The notes under the pieces: model-generated | What the model saw: the letters and a program-made list of their open reading frames with translations, nothing else | Database searches by the model: none | Told to the model about the DNA's origin: nothing | Assembly: GCF_000805385.1 (NCBI RefSeq) | Contig: NZ_JTJW01000006.1 | Span: 434,001-498,000 of the forward strand | Length of the DNA stretch: 64,000 nucleotides | Direction of reading: 5' to 3' | Source: Mycolicibacterium setense | Lineage (GTDB): Bacteria; Actinomycetota; Actinomycetes; Mycobacteriales; Mycobacteriaceae | Shown here: one piece after another, positions 18,786 to 27,946 of the stretch | Layout: each line of letters opens with the position of its first letter | Position numbering within the stretch: position 1 is the stretch's first letter | Made by a program: the position numbers and the translations under genes

Positions 18786-19588
18786 GCACCCTGCTCAAGC
18801 TGTTGGACGTGCGTGCGCACGTGGATGGTGACGCGTTCACGGGCCACGCCAGCGGCCCGGACGGCAAACGGGCCTACGGCGGCCTACTGGCCGCCCAAAG
18901 CCTGGCAGCTGCCTGCCGCACCGTGGGCGAGGACCGAGCGCCGACCAACATGCACCTGCAGTTCCTGCGCGGAGGGGACGCCGGGGCAGCGGTCGAGCAC
19001 CGCGTGCACCGGGTGTACGACGGGCGCACCGCTTCGGCCCGGCGCGTCGAATCGTATGAGCACGGCCGCATGCTCACCACGGCCACGGTGTCGTTCGCGG
19101 CGGCGCTCGACGGACCCGAACACGGGCTGGGCGCGATGCCGCACGATCCGGAGGTGCTGCCCTGCACCGGCCCGCCCGGCCCGGCCCCGTCGCTGCCGCT
19201 CGACGAGTTCGACATCCGCATCGCCGACGACGGGTCAGGTGAGGGGTTCGTGCGCAGGATGTGGTGGCGGGTCACCACCGAATTGCCCGAGGATCCGTTG
19301 GTGCACATGCTCATCGCCGTGTACATCACCGACCTGTACGGAACCGACCCGGCTTTGGCTGTACACGGGCACAGCATGCGGTCGCGCAGTCACCGCAGTG
19401 GCACCACCGATTCGTCGATCTGGTTTCACCGTCCGGTGCGCGCCGGAGAGTGGAACCTGTTGGAGTCGCGGTCGCCGGCCGCCGCGCGGGGCCGCGGCTT
19501 GATCACGTCGAGCCTGCTGCGCGCGGACGGAGCAGTCGCGGCCTCCCTGGTGCAGGAGGGTCTGGTCGCGGAGCGCCCGGTGGGCTGA
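18782..19588 (+). CDS. TesB-type acyl-CoA thioesterase
   Basis: Double hot-dog thioesterase, 268 residues, that would hydrolyse acyl-CoA. The first domain shows GKRAYGGLLAAQSLAAACRT and MHLQFLRGGD; the second has HSMRSRSHR and SSIWFHRPVRAGEW, the hallmark of TesB. It starts on a GTGA overlap with the CoA-transferase stop. Its substrate may be the product of the preceding gene. Confidence 0.88.
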   Translation: MSTLLKLLDVRAHVDGDAFTGHASGPDGKRAYGGLLAAQSLAAACRTVGEDRAPTNMHLQFLRGGDAGAAVEHRVHRVYDGRTASARRVESYEHGRMLTTATVSFAAALDGPEHGLGAMPHDPEVLPCTGPPGPAPSLPLDEFDIRIADDGSGEGFVRRMWWRVTTELPEDPLVHMLIAVYITDLYGTDPALAVHGHSMRSRSHRSGTTDSSIWFHRPVRAGEWNLLESRSPAAARGRGLITSSLLRADGAVAASLVQEGLVAERPVG

Positions 19589-19594
19589 CCGGGA

Positions 19595-20611
19595 TCAGCG
19601 CCCACGGGCCAAGCGGAACGGCGCCATCGCCATGTCGAGAATCTCCGGTGTGAGCAGGCTTTCGGCGTATTCCACCCAGCACCAGCTGCGAGCCGGGGTG
19701 TTCCCGGACGAGCTCGCGGTGAGACGGCCGAAATAGTGTATGAAGCTTCCGGACCTGTCGAACGTGAAAGTGTATGACTGCGAGCCTATCCGGGCTTCCA
19801 GCCGGATCAGCTTGCCCGCGCCGTCGAAGGTCGGCGTTGCCGTGACGTCATCGTGGGCCGTCGTGACGCCATCGATCACGTGGTAACCGGGGCCGAAGGT
19901 GACTCCGTCGCGCCCTTGCCAGAAGCAGCCGCCGCCCCACTGCCCGTTGGGGTCTTCGTGAAGCCAAGACACCCACATCCCTTGCAGGCCACGGGCGATC
20001 GGCAGCTCCGGATACACCGCTCCGCCAGGCCCGTACGCGTAGTCCTGATGCAGATAGCCAGAGACCGGGACACCGTGGATGTTCCCCGTGGCGGCCATCA
20101 ACTCGTGCCGGTAGTAGACCTGCTCGACACCGCTGTCGGGGGCCGAGACGTGAACCGTGAACACGTCGGTGACATTGGTGCCGTGCATCTCCCAGCGCCC
20201 GGTGGCGTCATACCAGTGGAGCCCGCCGGTGTCGCGTTCGATACGACCGCTCGGGTAGCTCAGTGTGACCTTCTCGTCGATATCGGTGTAGGTCATGGGT
20301 TCGAACCAGTCGATCGCGGAGTATTCGGCGAACAGATGGGGCGGGTCGGGGTCGAATGACGGACGCAGCTGCTTGAAACCGGTGATCGGCGACACCACGT
20401 GCGTCATGCCCGTGACGAAGTCGTCGGCACCGCGCAACCCCCAGTACGTGTGCCCCGCGGTATCGCTGACCACCGCGCCGATCCACATGCCGGCCAGCCC
20501 GACACCCGGCCCCGGTATCCACTCCCGACGGTAGTGCCCCAGCGTGGGAGCCTGCGTTGCCACGGTGAATCCGACGTTGTCCTGCCGTTGGATACCCGAT
20601 GCGTCGGTCAT
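19595..20611 (-). CDS. Conserved hypothetical protein, beta-rich
   Basis: A 338-residue protein I do not recognise. It has no signal peptide and no membrane segments. It is rich in Trp, Tyr and Gly with alternating strands (YRREWIPGPGVGLAGMWIG, VEQVYYRHELMAATGNIHG, WCWVEYAESLLTPEI). This resembles the lipocalin-like double-barrel of AttH/CrtC-type proteins, but only in general composition. The ATG at 20611 is preferred over an in-frame TTG at 20626 because the G-run lies 8 bases before it. It converges on the thioesterase gene with 6 bases between them. Confidence 0.6.
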   Translation of the reverse strand: MTDASGIQRQDNVGFTVATQAPTLGHYRREWIPGPGVGLAGMWIGAVVSDTAGHTYWGLRGADDFVTGMTHVVSPITGFKQLRPSFDPDPPHLFAEYSAIDWFEPMTYTDIDEKVTLSYPSGRIERDTGGLHWYDATGRWEMHGTNVTDVFTVHVSAPDSGVEQVYYRHELMAATGNIHGVPVSGYLHQDYAYGPGGAVYPELPIARGLQGMWVSWLHEDPNGQWGGGCFWQGRDGVTFGPGYHVIDGVTTAHDDVTATPTFDGAGKLIRLEARIGSQSYTFTFDRSGSFIHYFGRLTASSSGNTPARSWCWVEYAESLLTPEILDMAMAPFRLARGR

Positions 20612-20760
20612 GGCCAAGCCCCCCAAGCGAAGTCGATGACGCCCCGGATTGAGCTGTACTCGCGCAGACCCTCTGTGGCAGTGAAGCTTCTCGGATACCT
20701 TCGGCTGACGGTCGTGCTGATCGGTTCGAGAACAGACTCGGCGTCCAGGATCACATTTAA

Positions 20761-20787
20761 ATCTCTAGAGATATCCTTGTAAAGGAT
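20761..20787. promoter_or_regulatory. AT-rich palindromes upstream of the GntR gene
   Basis: ATCTCTAGAGAT (20761-20772) is a perfect palindrome, followed at once by ATCCTTGTAAAGGAT (20773-20787) with 6-bp arms. Both stand out from the GC-rich background. They lie in the 257-bp gap between the divergent hypothetical gene and gntR and share the CTAGA-type core with palindromes at 22918 and 23060. Binding by the adjacent GntR protein is inference. Confidence 0.5.
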
Positions 20788-20868
20788 GTGCTTGCGCCAC
20801 TGACCATCGGATAGCTTCGTCTTCTGGTTGAGGTGGTTGCCCAGATTGATCGGACGGTAGGGAGACAA

Positions 20869-21645
20869 GTGGCCAAGCCGACTGCGGACAAGGGCGGGGT
20901 GCCTGGTGGCACTGCGGCTGGGAAACCCAAGCAGATCGCCGACGAACTGCGCGACTTGATCATCTCCGGTGCCCTCGATGAGGGCGATCTGCTCGGCACC
21001 GAGGCCGAGTTGCTGGAACGCTTCAAGGTGTCGCGGCCGTCGCTGCGCGAGTCATTGCGCATTCTCGAGGCCGAAGGCCTGATCTCGGTGATGCGGGGCG
21101 CCCTGGGTGGCGTGGTCGTACACCGGCCCGATCAACGGATGACCGCCCGGGCCGCGGCCCTCGTGATGCAGGCTCGCAGCATTTCGCTGCTCGACGTGTT
21201 CGAGGCGAGTGCCGTGATCGAACCCGCAATGGCGCGGATGGTGGCCATGTCCCGCGGACGGGAACGTGGTGCTGCGCGATTGCGCGAGTTCGTGATCGAG
21301 ATGAAGCGCAGTGTGCAGGACCCGGTGGGGTGCACCACCGCGATGGTCGGATTCCACAGCGAGATGGTGCAGCTGGCGGGAAACCAGACGCTGATCGTCA
21401 TCTGCGAGATGATCAATGAGGTCATCACCCGCGCCGCGGTCGCCGACATCTTGACGCGAAGCCAGGGAGAGCCGGTGGCGTCGCGGCGCCGCACGATCCG
21501 CGAGTTCGAACAACTCGTCGACCTCATCGCTGCCGGGGACGGGGACGCTGCGCAGGCCCACTGTGCCGCGCACATGGCCCGGCTGCGGCGGGGCCTGCTC
21601 GGAGAACACGGTAGTTCGACGATCGCGGTGAACCACCACCGGTGA
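20869..21645 (+). CDS. GntR/FadR-family transcriptional regulator
   Basis: A 258-residue regulator with an N-terminal winged helix (QIADELRDLIISGAL, ERFKVSRPSLRESLRILEAE) and an all-helical FadR-type C-terminal ligand domain with a metal-site-like His (MVGFHSEMVQLAGNQ and HCAAHMARL). I chose the GTG at 20869 because GGGAGA lies just before it; a GTG at 20833 would be a longer form. It is upstream of the binding-protein homologue and the mce operon and is the natural candidate for their control, as Mce1R is for mce1. Confidence 0.88.
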   Translation: MAKPTADKGGVPGGTAAGKPKQIADELRDLIISGALDEGDLLGTEAELLERFKVSRPSLRESLRILEAEGLISVMRGALGGVVVHRPDQRMTARAAALVMQARSISLLDVFEASAVIEPAMARMVAMSRGRERGAARLREFVIEMKRSVQDPVGCTTAMVGFHSEMVQLAGNQTLIVICEMINEVITRAAVADILTRSQGEPVASRRRTIREFEQLVDLIAAGDGDAAQAHCAAHMARLRRGLLGEHGSSTIAVNHHR

Positions 21646-21788
21646 CGCTTGCGGTCAGGTCCTGCTCGCGACCTGACGAGGCGCCCCTCTGGACTCCGGC
21701 CCCGGTGCTGGGTTAGCTTTGGGCGATTCGAATTGTCAGATGTTTCGCCGGGGGTCTTCGGTCGGCGTTCGACATGCTGGAGGCGCAG

Positions 21789-22904
21789 ATGGCTGACGTC
21801 ACCCCGGCGCGCATCGGATTGCTCATCGATTACCTGGATGAGGATGGTGGCTTCGACGAGAACATCCTTCCGGCACTGCAACTGGTTGCCGACGAGTATC
21901 TGGAACGCGGAATTCTGGAACGGCCAATTGAATTCGTCGTCCGTGCGGTTCAGGGCCTGCCGAAAGGATCGTTCCGCGCCGTCCGCGCGGCCTTCGACGA
22001 GTTGGTCGAACAGGATGCGCTGGTGATCTTCGGGCCGTGGGTCTCGGAGAACGGTGTCGCATTGCGTCGCTACGTGGAGGAGCTCGCCCAGGTCCCGATC
22101 ATCACGATGGCTGCTTCCGAAAGCATGCTCGGTGAATGGGTTTTCGGGCTCCCGGCAGGCTCGATGGAGGAGGAGCCCATCATCATGGCCGCGGTCGCCG
22201 CGCTCGATGGTTGCCGCAGCGTGGGACTGGCCTTCGAGGACAGCCTCATCGGCCGAGAATACTTGCGCACCACGCGGGGGGCCTGCCGCGACGCCGGGTT
22301 GACGATCACGGCCGAGGTGGCCATTCCCCAGCTTGAGCGCGACAAGCGAACGACCGTGTCGGTGCTGGCCGCCGAAAAGCCCGACGCCATCATGCACGTC
22401 GGCTTCGGGCTCGGGCTCATCGGCATGAATGCGGCCTTGGCCGACGTGGGCTGGCTGCCGCCGCGCTACACCACGACGGCGTTTGAGTTCGCCGCGACCG
22501 CGCCGTGGTGGCGTGACCAACTCGCAGGGTGGATCGGGCTCGATCAGTACGACGAACGCAACCCGACCGGACAAGCGTTTCTCGACCGATTCGAGCAGTC
22601 CTACGGGCGCCGCCCGGAGTACTTCTTCCCGCTGTACGGCTACGACGTGGGTCGGCTGATGATGACCGCAATTGCGACCGCCCGGCCGTTGACGGGTCCG
22701 GCGGTCAAGGAGGCGCTGGAACGCGTCAAGATGATGCCCGCGGCGACCGGTGCTCCCGGAACACGTATGAGGTTCGGAAAATTCATCCGCCACGGTTGGG
22801 TGGGCAGTGAGTTTCTCGTCGCGCGGCGCGTGCTTCCGGATGCCAGCGCCACGGTACTGCACGCGACGATCGAAGGTCGGATCGTCAGGTCGACCGCGCC
22901 CTGA
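21789..22904 (+). CDS. Periplasmic-binding-protein-fold protein without export signal
   Basis: A 371-residue type I periplasmic-binding fold of the branched-chain amino acid/amide group (Peripla_BP_6). It shows ARIGLLIDYLDEDGG at the start, ALVIFGPWVSENG, IITMAASES, GLAFEDSLIGREYLRTT and YFFPLYGYDVGRLM. No hydrophobic signal or lipobox precedes the domain. GGAGG sits 5 bases before the ATG at 21789, which fixes the start. No permease or ATPase gene accompanies it. A cytoplasmic ligand sensor like Pseudomonas AmiC is therefore more plausible than a transporter subunit. Confidence 0.75.
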   Translation: MADVTPARIGLLIDYLDEDGGFDENILPALQLVADEYLERGILERPIEFVVRAVQGLPKGSFRAVRAAFDELVEQDALVIFGPWVSENGVALRRYVEELAQVPIITMAASESMLGEWVFGLPAGSMEEEPIIMAAVAALDGCRSVGLAFEDSLIGREYLRTTRGACRDAGLTITAEVAIPQLERDKRTTVSVLAAEKPDAIMHVGFGLGLIGMNAALADVGWLPPRYTTTAFEFAATAPWWRDQLAGWIGLDQYDERNPTGQAFLDRFEQSYGRRPEYFFPLYGYDVGRLMMTAIATARPLTGPAVKEALERVKMMPAATGAPGTRMRFGKFIRHGWVGSEFLVARRVLPDASATVLHATIEGRIVRSTAP

Positions 22905-22917
22905 CTGCTCGGTAAAT

Positions 22918-22927
22918 ATCTATAGAT
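22918..22927. promoter_or_regulatory. AT-rich palindrome 5' of mceA, site 1
   Basis: ATCTATAGAT is a perfect 10-bp palindrome just after the binding-protein gene. Its ATCT...AGAT arms match the gntR-upstream palindrome at 20761 and the second site at 23060. Confidence 0.4.
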
Positions 22928-23059
22928 CTATCAACCTCGATGTCGGCTGCCGCCGTCGGTCCTGGTGATCGGGATGTCTGGTTGTGCTGGGCGAATATTG
23001 ACGGCGCACTGCAAATACTTCAGACCACAAACCCCTCGTCATCTGAACGATCGTGCGGT

Positions 23060-23075
23060 ATACATCTAGATGTAT
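23060..23075. promoter_or_regulatory. AT-rich palindrome 5' of mceA, site 2
   Basis: ATACATCTAGATGTAT is a perfect 16-bp palindrome, about 93 bases before the mceA GTG. It is the best operator candidate in the 263-bp gap 22905-23167. That gap otherwise shows no gene, and in particular no yrbE. Confidence 0.5.
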
Positions 23076-23167
23076 CGCTGATCGTCGCCAGTTGGCGCAC
23101 CGGTAGCTGTCGCCGGTGCCGGCCCTGGCCTGTGTCAGGCGCTGCAACGTTCGGCTTGGGGAGGATC

Positions 23168-24391
23168 GTGGGGCGACACAACGGTATTGGGCACAGCGGC
23201 ACGCCCGCACCAGCACTGAGACCGCTTGCCGGGCTGTTCACAGTGATGGTGATCGGATTGATCGTTGCGCTGGTGGCCGTCCTCTTCCAGGGCGGATTGA
23301 CCCCGACCGTGCCGGTGACGGTGCTCGCCTCGCGCGCCGGCCTGGTGATGAACCCAGACGCTAAAGTCCAGCTGCGGGGTGTGCAGGTCGGTACCGTCTC
23401 CTCGTTGGAAACGCTGCCCGACGGCAGGGCGGCGTTACACCTCGCGATGGATCCGGCCCAGCTGCCGTCCATTCCCGACAACGTGACCGTCGCCATCGCG
23501 TCGACCACCGTGTTCGGTGCCAAGTACGTTCAACTCCTCGATCCGGCAACTCCGTCGGCGCAGGCGCTGCATCCCGGGCAGGTCATCGACACCCGGCAGG
23601 TCACCGTCGAGATCAACACCGTGTTCGAACAACTGACCCAGGTGTTGTCCGCCATCGAGCCGGCGAAGCTGAACGAAACCCTCGGTGCCATCGCAGCGGC
23701 GATAAATGGTCGAGGCCGCGAGATCGGCCAGATGTTCGTCGATCTGGACGCCTACCTGGCCGCGCTCGAACCGAGTCTGCCCGCGCTGACTCACGTGCTT
23801 GCCGCCATGCCGACCGTCGCCGGCGCCTACGCCGACTCCGCGCCCGACCTGTCATCGGTGGCAGGACATGCCGGCAAGATCAGTCAGAGCATCGTCGACG
23901 AGCAGAACAACCTGGACACGCTGTTGCTGAGCGTGATCGGGCTGGCAGACATCGGAAATGAGGTGTTGTCGGACAACCGAGCTCCGCTGACCGAGGTGGT
24001 GCATCTGTTGGCACCCACCACCGACCTGACCAATGAATATCATCAGGCCCTGTACTGCCTGATGGGCGGATTCGTGCAAGGCGCCTATCTCAAGCAACCG
24101 CAGGTCCCCGGGGCGCTGGTGAACGCGGGCTTCACGATGGGGCGTGAACGTTACCGGTACCCAACCGATCTGCCCAAGGTGGCCGCGACAGGTGGGCCCC
24201 AGTGTGTCGCGGGGCTGCCGAACATACCCTTCGAAGCCAGACCGCCGTATGTGGTGGCCGATGTCGGCATCAACCCGTCCCGCTATGGCAACCAGGGGAT
24301 CCTGCTCAATACCGATGCCCTCAAACAATGGTTGTTCGGACCGCTCGCCGGCCCGCCGCGCAACACCGCCCAGATTGGCCAACCGGGATGA
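23168..24391 (+). CDS. mceA: MCE-family protein, MceA
   Basis: First subunit of a Mce lipid-transport complex, 407 residues. One N-terminal membrane anchor lies at about residues 17-37 (LAGLFTVMVIGLIVALVAVLF). The MCE domain follows, with SRAGLVMNPDAKVQLRGVQVG and GAKYVQLLDP. A long helical region comes next and then a Cys-containing tail (YCLMGG, GPQCVAG). I chose the GTG at 23168, preceded by GGGGAGG; the open frame before it overlaps the operators and has no MCE similarity. It overlaps mceB by 4 bases. Confidence 0.93.
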   Translation: MGRHNGIGHSGTPAPALRPLAGLFTVMVIGLIVALVAVLFQGGLTPTVPVTVLASRAGLVMNPDAKVQLRGVQVGTVSSLETLPDGRAALHLAMDPAQLPSIPDNVTVAIASTTVFGAKYVQLLDPATPSAQALHPGQVIDTRQVTVEINTVFEQLTQVLSAIEPAKLNETLGAIAAAINGRGREIGQMFVDLDAYLAALEPSLPALTHVLAAMPTVAGAYADSAPDLSSVAGHAGKISQSIVDEQNNLDTLLLSVIGLADIGNEVLSDNRAPLTEVVHLLAPTTDLTNEYHQALYCLMGGFVQGAYLKQPQVPGALVNAGFTMGRERYRYPTDLPKVAATGGPQCVAGLPNIPFEARPPYVVADVGINPSRYGNQGILLNTDALKQWLFGPLAGPPRNTAQIGQPG

Positions 24392-25413
24392 GGGCCACCC
24401 GAGCACCCTTGTTCAAATTCGGCGCGTTCGCCGTGGTGATGGTCATGGTGACGGCACTGCTGTTCGCGATCTTCGGCCAGTACCGGCCGGGACCGGCCAA
24501 CGGATATTCGGCGGTCTTCGCTGATGCCTCACGGCTCAAAGTGGGAGATTCCGTGCGGGTGGCCGGTATTCGGGTCGGCACCGTCAACAGCGTCGCCCTG
24601 CAACCGGACATGACCGTGCTGGTGGGATTCGACACCGACCGCGCCGCGGTGTTGACGTCCGGGACGAAGGCGGTCGTGCGCTACCTCAATCTGGTGGGGG
24701 ACCGCTACCTCGAACTCGCCACCGGACCTGGAGAGGCCAGAATTCTCAAGGCGGGATCCCGGATTCCCGTCGAACGCACTGTGCCGGCGCTGGACCTCGA
24801 CCTGTTGCTCGGTGGGTTGCGACCGGTCACCCAGGGGCTGAATCCGCGTGATGTCAACGCGTTGACCCAGTCACTGCTGCAGGTGCTGCAAGGCCAGAGC
24901 GGTGCCATGCAATCCCTGTTCTCGCACACTTCGTCCTTCACCAACGAGTTGGCGAACAACGATCAGGTGGTTCAACAGTTGATCGACAATCTCAACTCGG
25001 CGGTCGCCACACTCAGCGCCAACGGCGATCAATTCGGGGCAACGATCGACCGTCTGCACCAGTTCATCGGGCAGTTGGCATCCCATCGCGATCCGGTCGG
25101 TGAGGCGATAGAGGCGCTCGACAAGGGCACCGCGACACTTGCCGACCTGCTGACCCGGGCACGTCCCCCGCTGGCAGGCGCTGTCAACGAACTGAATCGG
25201 TTGGCCCCCAACATCGAAGCGCTCAATGACCACCTCGATGTCGGCCTGCAGAAGGCGCCCGGGAACTACCGCAAGCTCAAGCGACTGGGCGCGTACGGCA
25301 GCTTCTTCAACTACTACCTGTGCGGGATCTCTGTCCGAGTCACCGACCTACAAGGTCGGACGGCGGTATTCCCCTGGGTCCGGCAGGAAACGGGGAGGTG
25401 CTCGGACAACTGA
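24388..25413 (+). CDS. mceB: MCE-family protein, MceB
   Basis: A 341-residue Mce subunit. A membrane anchor at about residues 9-29 (FGAFAVVMVMVTALLFAIF) leads into the MCE domain (FADASRLKVGDSVRVAGIRVG, LVGDRYLELATG). The helical barrel segment is rich in heptads, and the tail has YYLCGISVRV and a final cysteine. It starts on an ATGA overlap with mceA and overlaps mceC by 1 base, as in typical mce operons. Confidence 0.93.
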   Translation: MRATRAPLFKFGAFAVVMVMVTALLFAIFGQYRPGPANGYSAVFADASRLKVGDSVRVAGIRVGTVNSVALQPDMTVLVGFDTDRAAVLTSGTKAVVRYLNLVGDRYLELATGPGEARILKAGSRIPVERTVPALDLDLLLGGLRPVTQGLNPRDVNALTQSLLQVLQGQSGAMQSLFSHTSSFTNELANNDQVVQQLIDNLNSAVATLSANGDQFGATIDRLHQFIGQLASHRDPVGEAIEALDKGTATLADLLTRARPPLAGAVNELNRLAPNIEALNDHLDVGLQKAPGNYRKLKRLGAYGSFFNYYLCGISVRVTDLQGRTAVFPWVRQETGRCSDN

Positions 25414-26510
25414 TGCTGAAATACCGTGGATCCCAACTCATCCGCCGTGGAATCGTCGGCGTCGTCCTGGTGGTGCTGGCCGTGGCGGTCGGGCTGCAAC
25501 CCCAGCAATTGCTTGCCCGGGCCACACACCTGCACTACCAGGCACTGTTCGACCAGGCCGGCGGCCTGACCAAGGGAAACGATGTCACCATCTCTGGCAT
25601 GAACGTCGGGTCCGTGTCCGATGTCGAGTTGCTCGACGGTCAGGCACTGGTCAGCTTCGCCGTGGAATCACGCATTCCGCTGGGCACCCAGACCCGTGCC
25701 CACATTCGTACCGGCTCGCTGCTGGGACAGCGGGTGCTCACCGTCGAACCCGTGGGGCCGGGCAGATTGCGACAGACCGACGTCGTCCCGTCCAGCCGAA
25801 CCTCGTCTCCCTATTCGCTGACCGAAGCAGTCGGGGACCTCACCACCGATCTGGCCGGCACCGACACCGCCGCTCTCAATCAATCGCTGGATGCCCTGTC
25901 GACGACCATCGACGCAGTCGCTCCCGAGTTGGGGTCTACGTTCGACGGCGTGACGCGTCTGTCACGAGCGCTCAACGCCCGCAACCAGACTCTGGGCGAA
26001 CTGTTCGAGAATGTCAGTGATGTGAGTGCCATCGTGTCGGCCCGCAGTCAGCAGGTGAACGCGCTGATCCTCAATGCCAACGATCTCCTGGATGTGCTGG
26101 TCCGGCAGCGGCGGGCGATCGTCGACCTGCTGGCGAACACCTCGGCGGTCGCTCAGCAGCTGTCGGGGATGGTGCACGAGAACCAGGCCAAACTCGCCCC
26201 GACCCTCGACAAGCTCAATGCGGTGACAGCCGTACTGCAGAAGAACCGCGACAACATCGCCAAGGCGATTCCCGGGCTGGCGCAGTACGAGCTGACCACC
26301 GGTGAACTGGTCGCCAGCGGGCCGTACTACCAGGCCATGATCGCCAACCTGGCAGTTCCGCAGATGCTGCAACCGTTCCTCGACTATGCGTTCGGCTTCC
26401 GCAGGGGCACCGACGCCGGACAGCCCCCGGACAATGCCGGTCCGCGGGCGGAATTCCCCATACCGCGCAACGGTATTCCACAGACGCCAGAAGGGTCCGG
26501 GCCGCCATGA
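25413..26510 (+). CDS. mceC: MCE-family protein, MceC
   Basis: A 365-residue Mce subunit. It has an N-terminal anchor (IVGVVLVVLAVAVGL), the MCE domain (FDQAGGLTKGNDVTISGMNVG, GSLLGQRVLTVEP) and a long helical region. The proline-rich tail ends in EFPIPRNGIPQTPEGSGPP. The ATG at 25413 overlaps the mceB stop; a GTG at 25398 is an alternative start. It is followed by mceD on a 4-base overlap. Confidence 0.92.
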   Translation: MLKYRGSQLIRRGIVGVVLVVLAVAVGLQPQQLLARATHLHYQALFDQAGGLTKGNDVTISGMNVGSVSDVELLDGQALVSFAVESRIPLGTQTRAHIRTGSLLGQRVLTVEPVGPGRLRQTDVVPSSRTSSPYSLTEAVGDLTTDLAGTDTAALNQSLDALSTTIDAVAPELGSTFDGVTRLSRALNARNQTLGELFENVSDVSAIVSARSQQVNALILNANDLLDVLVRQRRAIVDLLANTSAVAQQLSGMVHENQAKLAPTLDKLNAVTAVLQKNRDNIAKAIPGLAQYELTTGELVASGPYYQAMIANLAVPQMLQPFLDYAFGFRRGTDAGQPPDNAGPRAEFPIPRNGIPQTPEGSGPP

Positions 26511-27946
26511 CCCACCACCGGGCAACCGCGCTTCTCGCGAGCGTGCTGATCACACTGATCGGTGCCGCCACGTTTCTGATCCAGCAGGGGATCCCACGGA
26601 CGATCATCGCGTATTTCACGTCTGCGACGTCCATCTACCCCAAGGACGAGGTGCGGGTGGTGGGAGTAAAAGTCGGCACCATCAATGCGATTACACCGGA
26701 AGGTGGTCGCGTGAAGCTGGAACTGCGGGTTGACCCCGGTGTGCCGATTCCGGCCAATGCCAAGGCGGTCATCGTCGCGCCCAACCTGATATCGGCACGG
26801 TACGTCGAGCTCACCCCCGCCTATCGATCCGCGGACCCCGACGCCAACGGCCCCACGATGGCCGATGACGCAGTGATACCCATCGACCGCACCGCGGTAC
26901 CGGTCGAGTGGGACGAGGTCAAGGATCAGCTCATGCGATTGGCCACCGAACTGGGGCCCAACAGCCAAGTTTCGACGCCGGCGATCGCGCGCTTCATCGA
27001 AACCACCGCCAATGCACTCGACGGCAACGGTCAGAAGTTGCGCAAGACCCTGTCCCAATTATCGGGCGTGGGTCGTGTCTTGGCCGAGGGCAGCGGAGAC
27101 GTTGCCACCACGATCAAGAATCTGCAGACCCTCGTCACGGCCCTGCGTGACAGCGGCCCGCAAATCGTGGAGTTCCAAGGGCGGTTCGCGACCCTCACCA
27201 GCGTGCTCGACGACAACCGGTCGGATCTCGACGCCGCCTTGAAAAATCTCTCCTCGGCCATCGACGACGTCCGAGGATTCCTGACCGAGACCCGCGACCG
27301 CACCAGCGAACAGGTGCAACGGCTCAGCGAAGTGACCAGCAATCTCGCCGAGCATCGTAAGGATCTCGAACAACTGCTGCATGTCGCCGGCAACGCCATC
27401 GCCAACGGGTATGCCGATTACAACCCCGATACCGGCACGATTTTGGGCTCGGTGTCATTCAACAACTTCTCCAACCCACTCCAGTTCATCTGCGGGGCAA
27501 TCGGTGCCGTCAAGAACACCACCTCGGCGGAGACCGCCAAGCTGTGCGCCCAGTATCTGGGGCCGGCGCTCGAGTCGTTGAATTTCAACAACGTGCCGTT
27601 CCCGGTCAACCCGATCCTCGCTCCCGCGCCGTCGAATGTCATCTACACCGACCCCAGCCTGGCGCCCGGCGGAACGCCGGCCCCGAGCGCACCCGAACCG
27701 GCCCCGGCGATTTCGGCGTTCACGGGCGCCGGCGGCGATGTGGTACCACCGCCGGGCTGGAATCAGCCCACCGCTCCTCCCGGCATACTCGGCCCGTTGC
27801 CGGCCGCACCGTCTCCGGCGATCTACCCGGGGGCGCCCGCACCCATCCCGCCGAGCACGGAGAACCTGCTGTTGCCACCGGACCACGCACCGGCACCAGC
27901 ACCAGCACCGGCATCGGCACCGGGAGAAGGGATACCGCCATCGTGA
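26507..27946 (+). CDS. mceD: MCE-family protein, MceD
   Basis: A 479-residue Mce subunit. The membrane anchor covers about residues 8-26 (ALLASVLITLIGAATFLI). The MCE domain contains SIYPKDEVRVVGVKVGTINA and NLISARYVELTP. A heptad-rich helical region runs to about residue 310. From about 370 the protein is very rich in Pro and Ala, with a terminal PAPAPAPAS run, as is common for MceD and MceF. The gene overlaps mceC and mceE by 4 bases each. Confidence 0.92.
   Translation: MTHHRATALLASVLITLIGAATFLIQQGIPRTIIAYFTSATSIYPKDEVRVVGVKVGTINAITPEGGRVKLELRVDPGVPIPANAKAVIVAPNLISARYVELTPAYRSADPDANGPTMADDAVIPIDRTAVPVEWDEVKDQLMRLATELGPNSQVSTPAIARFIETTANALDGNGQKLRKTLSQLSGVGRVLAEGSGDVATTIKNLQTLVTALRDSGPQIVEFQGRFATLTSVLDDNRSDLDAALKNLSSAIDDVRGFLTETRDRTSEQVQRLSEVTSNLAEHRKDLEQLLHVAGNAIANGYADYNPDTGTILGSVSFNNFSNPLQFICGAIGAVKNTTSAETAKLCAQYLGPALESLNFNNVPFPVNPILAPAPSNVIYTDPSLAPGGTPAPSAPEPAPAISAFTGAGGDVVPPPGWNQPTAPPGILGPLPAAPSPAIYPGAPAPIPPSTENLLLPPDHAPAPAPAPASAPGEGIPPS

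Noticed and set aside
22940..23167. In-frame N-terminal extension of mceA
   Set aside because: It contains the palindromes and lacks similarity to MCE proteins; GGGGAGG precedes the GTG at 23168.
22905..23167. Hidden yrbE remnant before mceA
   Set aside because: No frame in this gap shows the hydrophobic segments or motifs of YrbE permeases.
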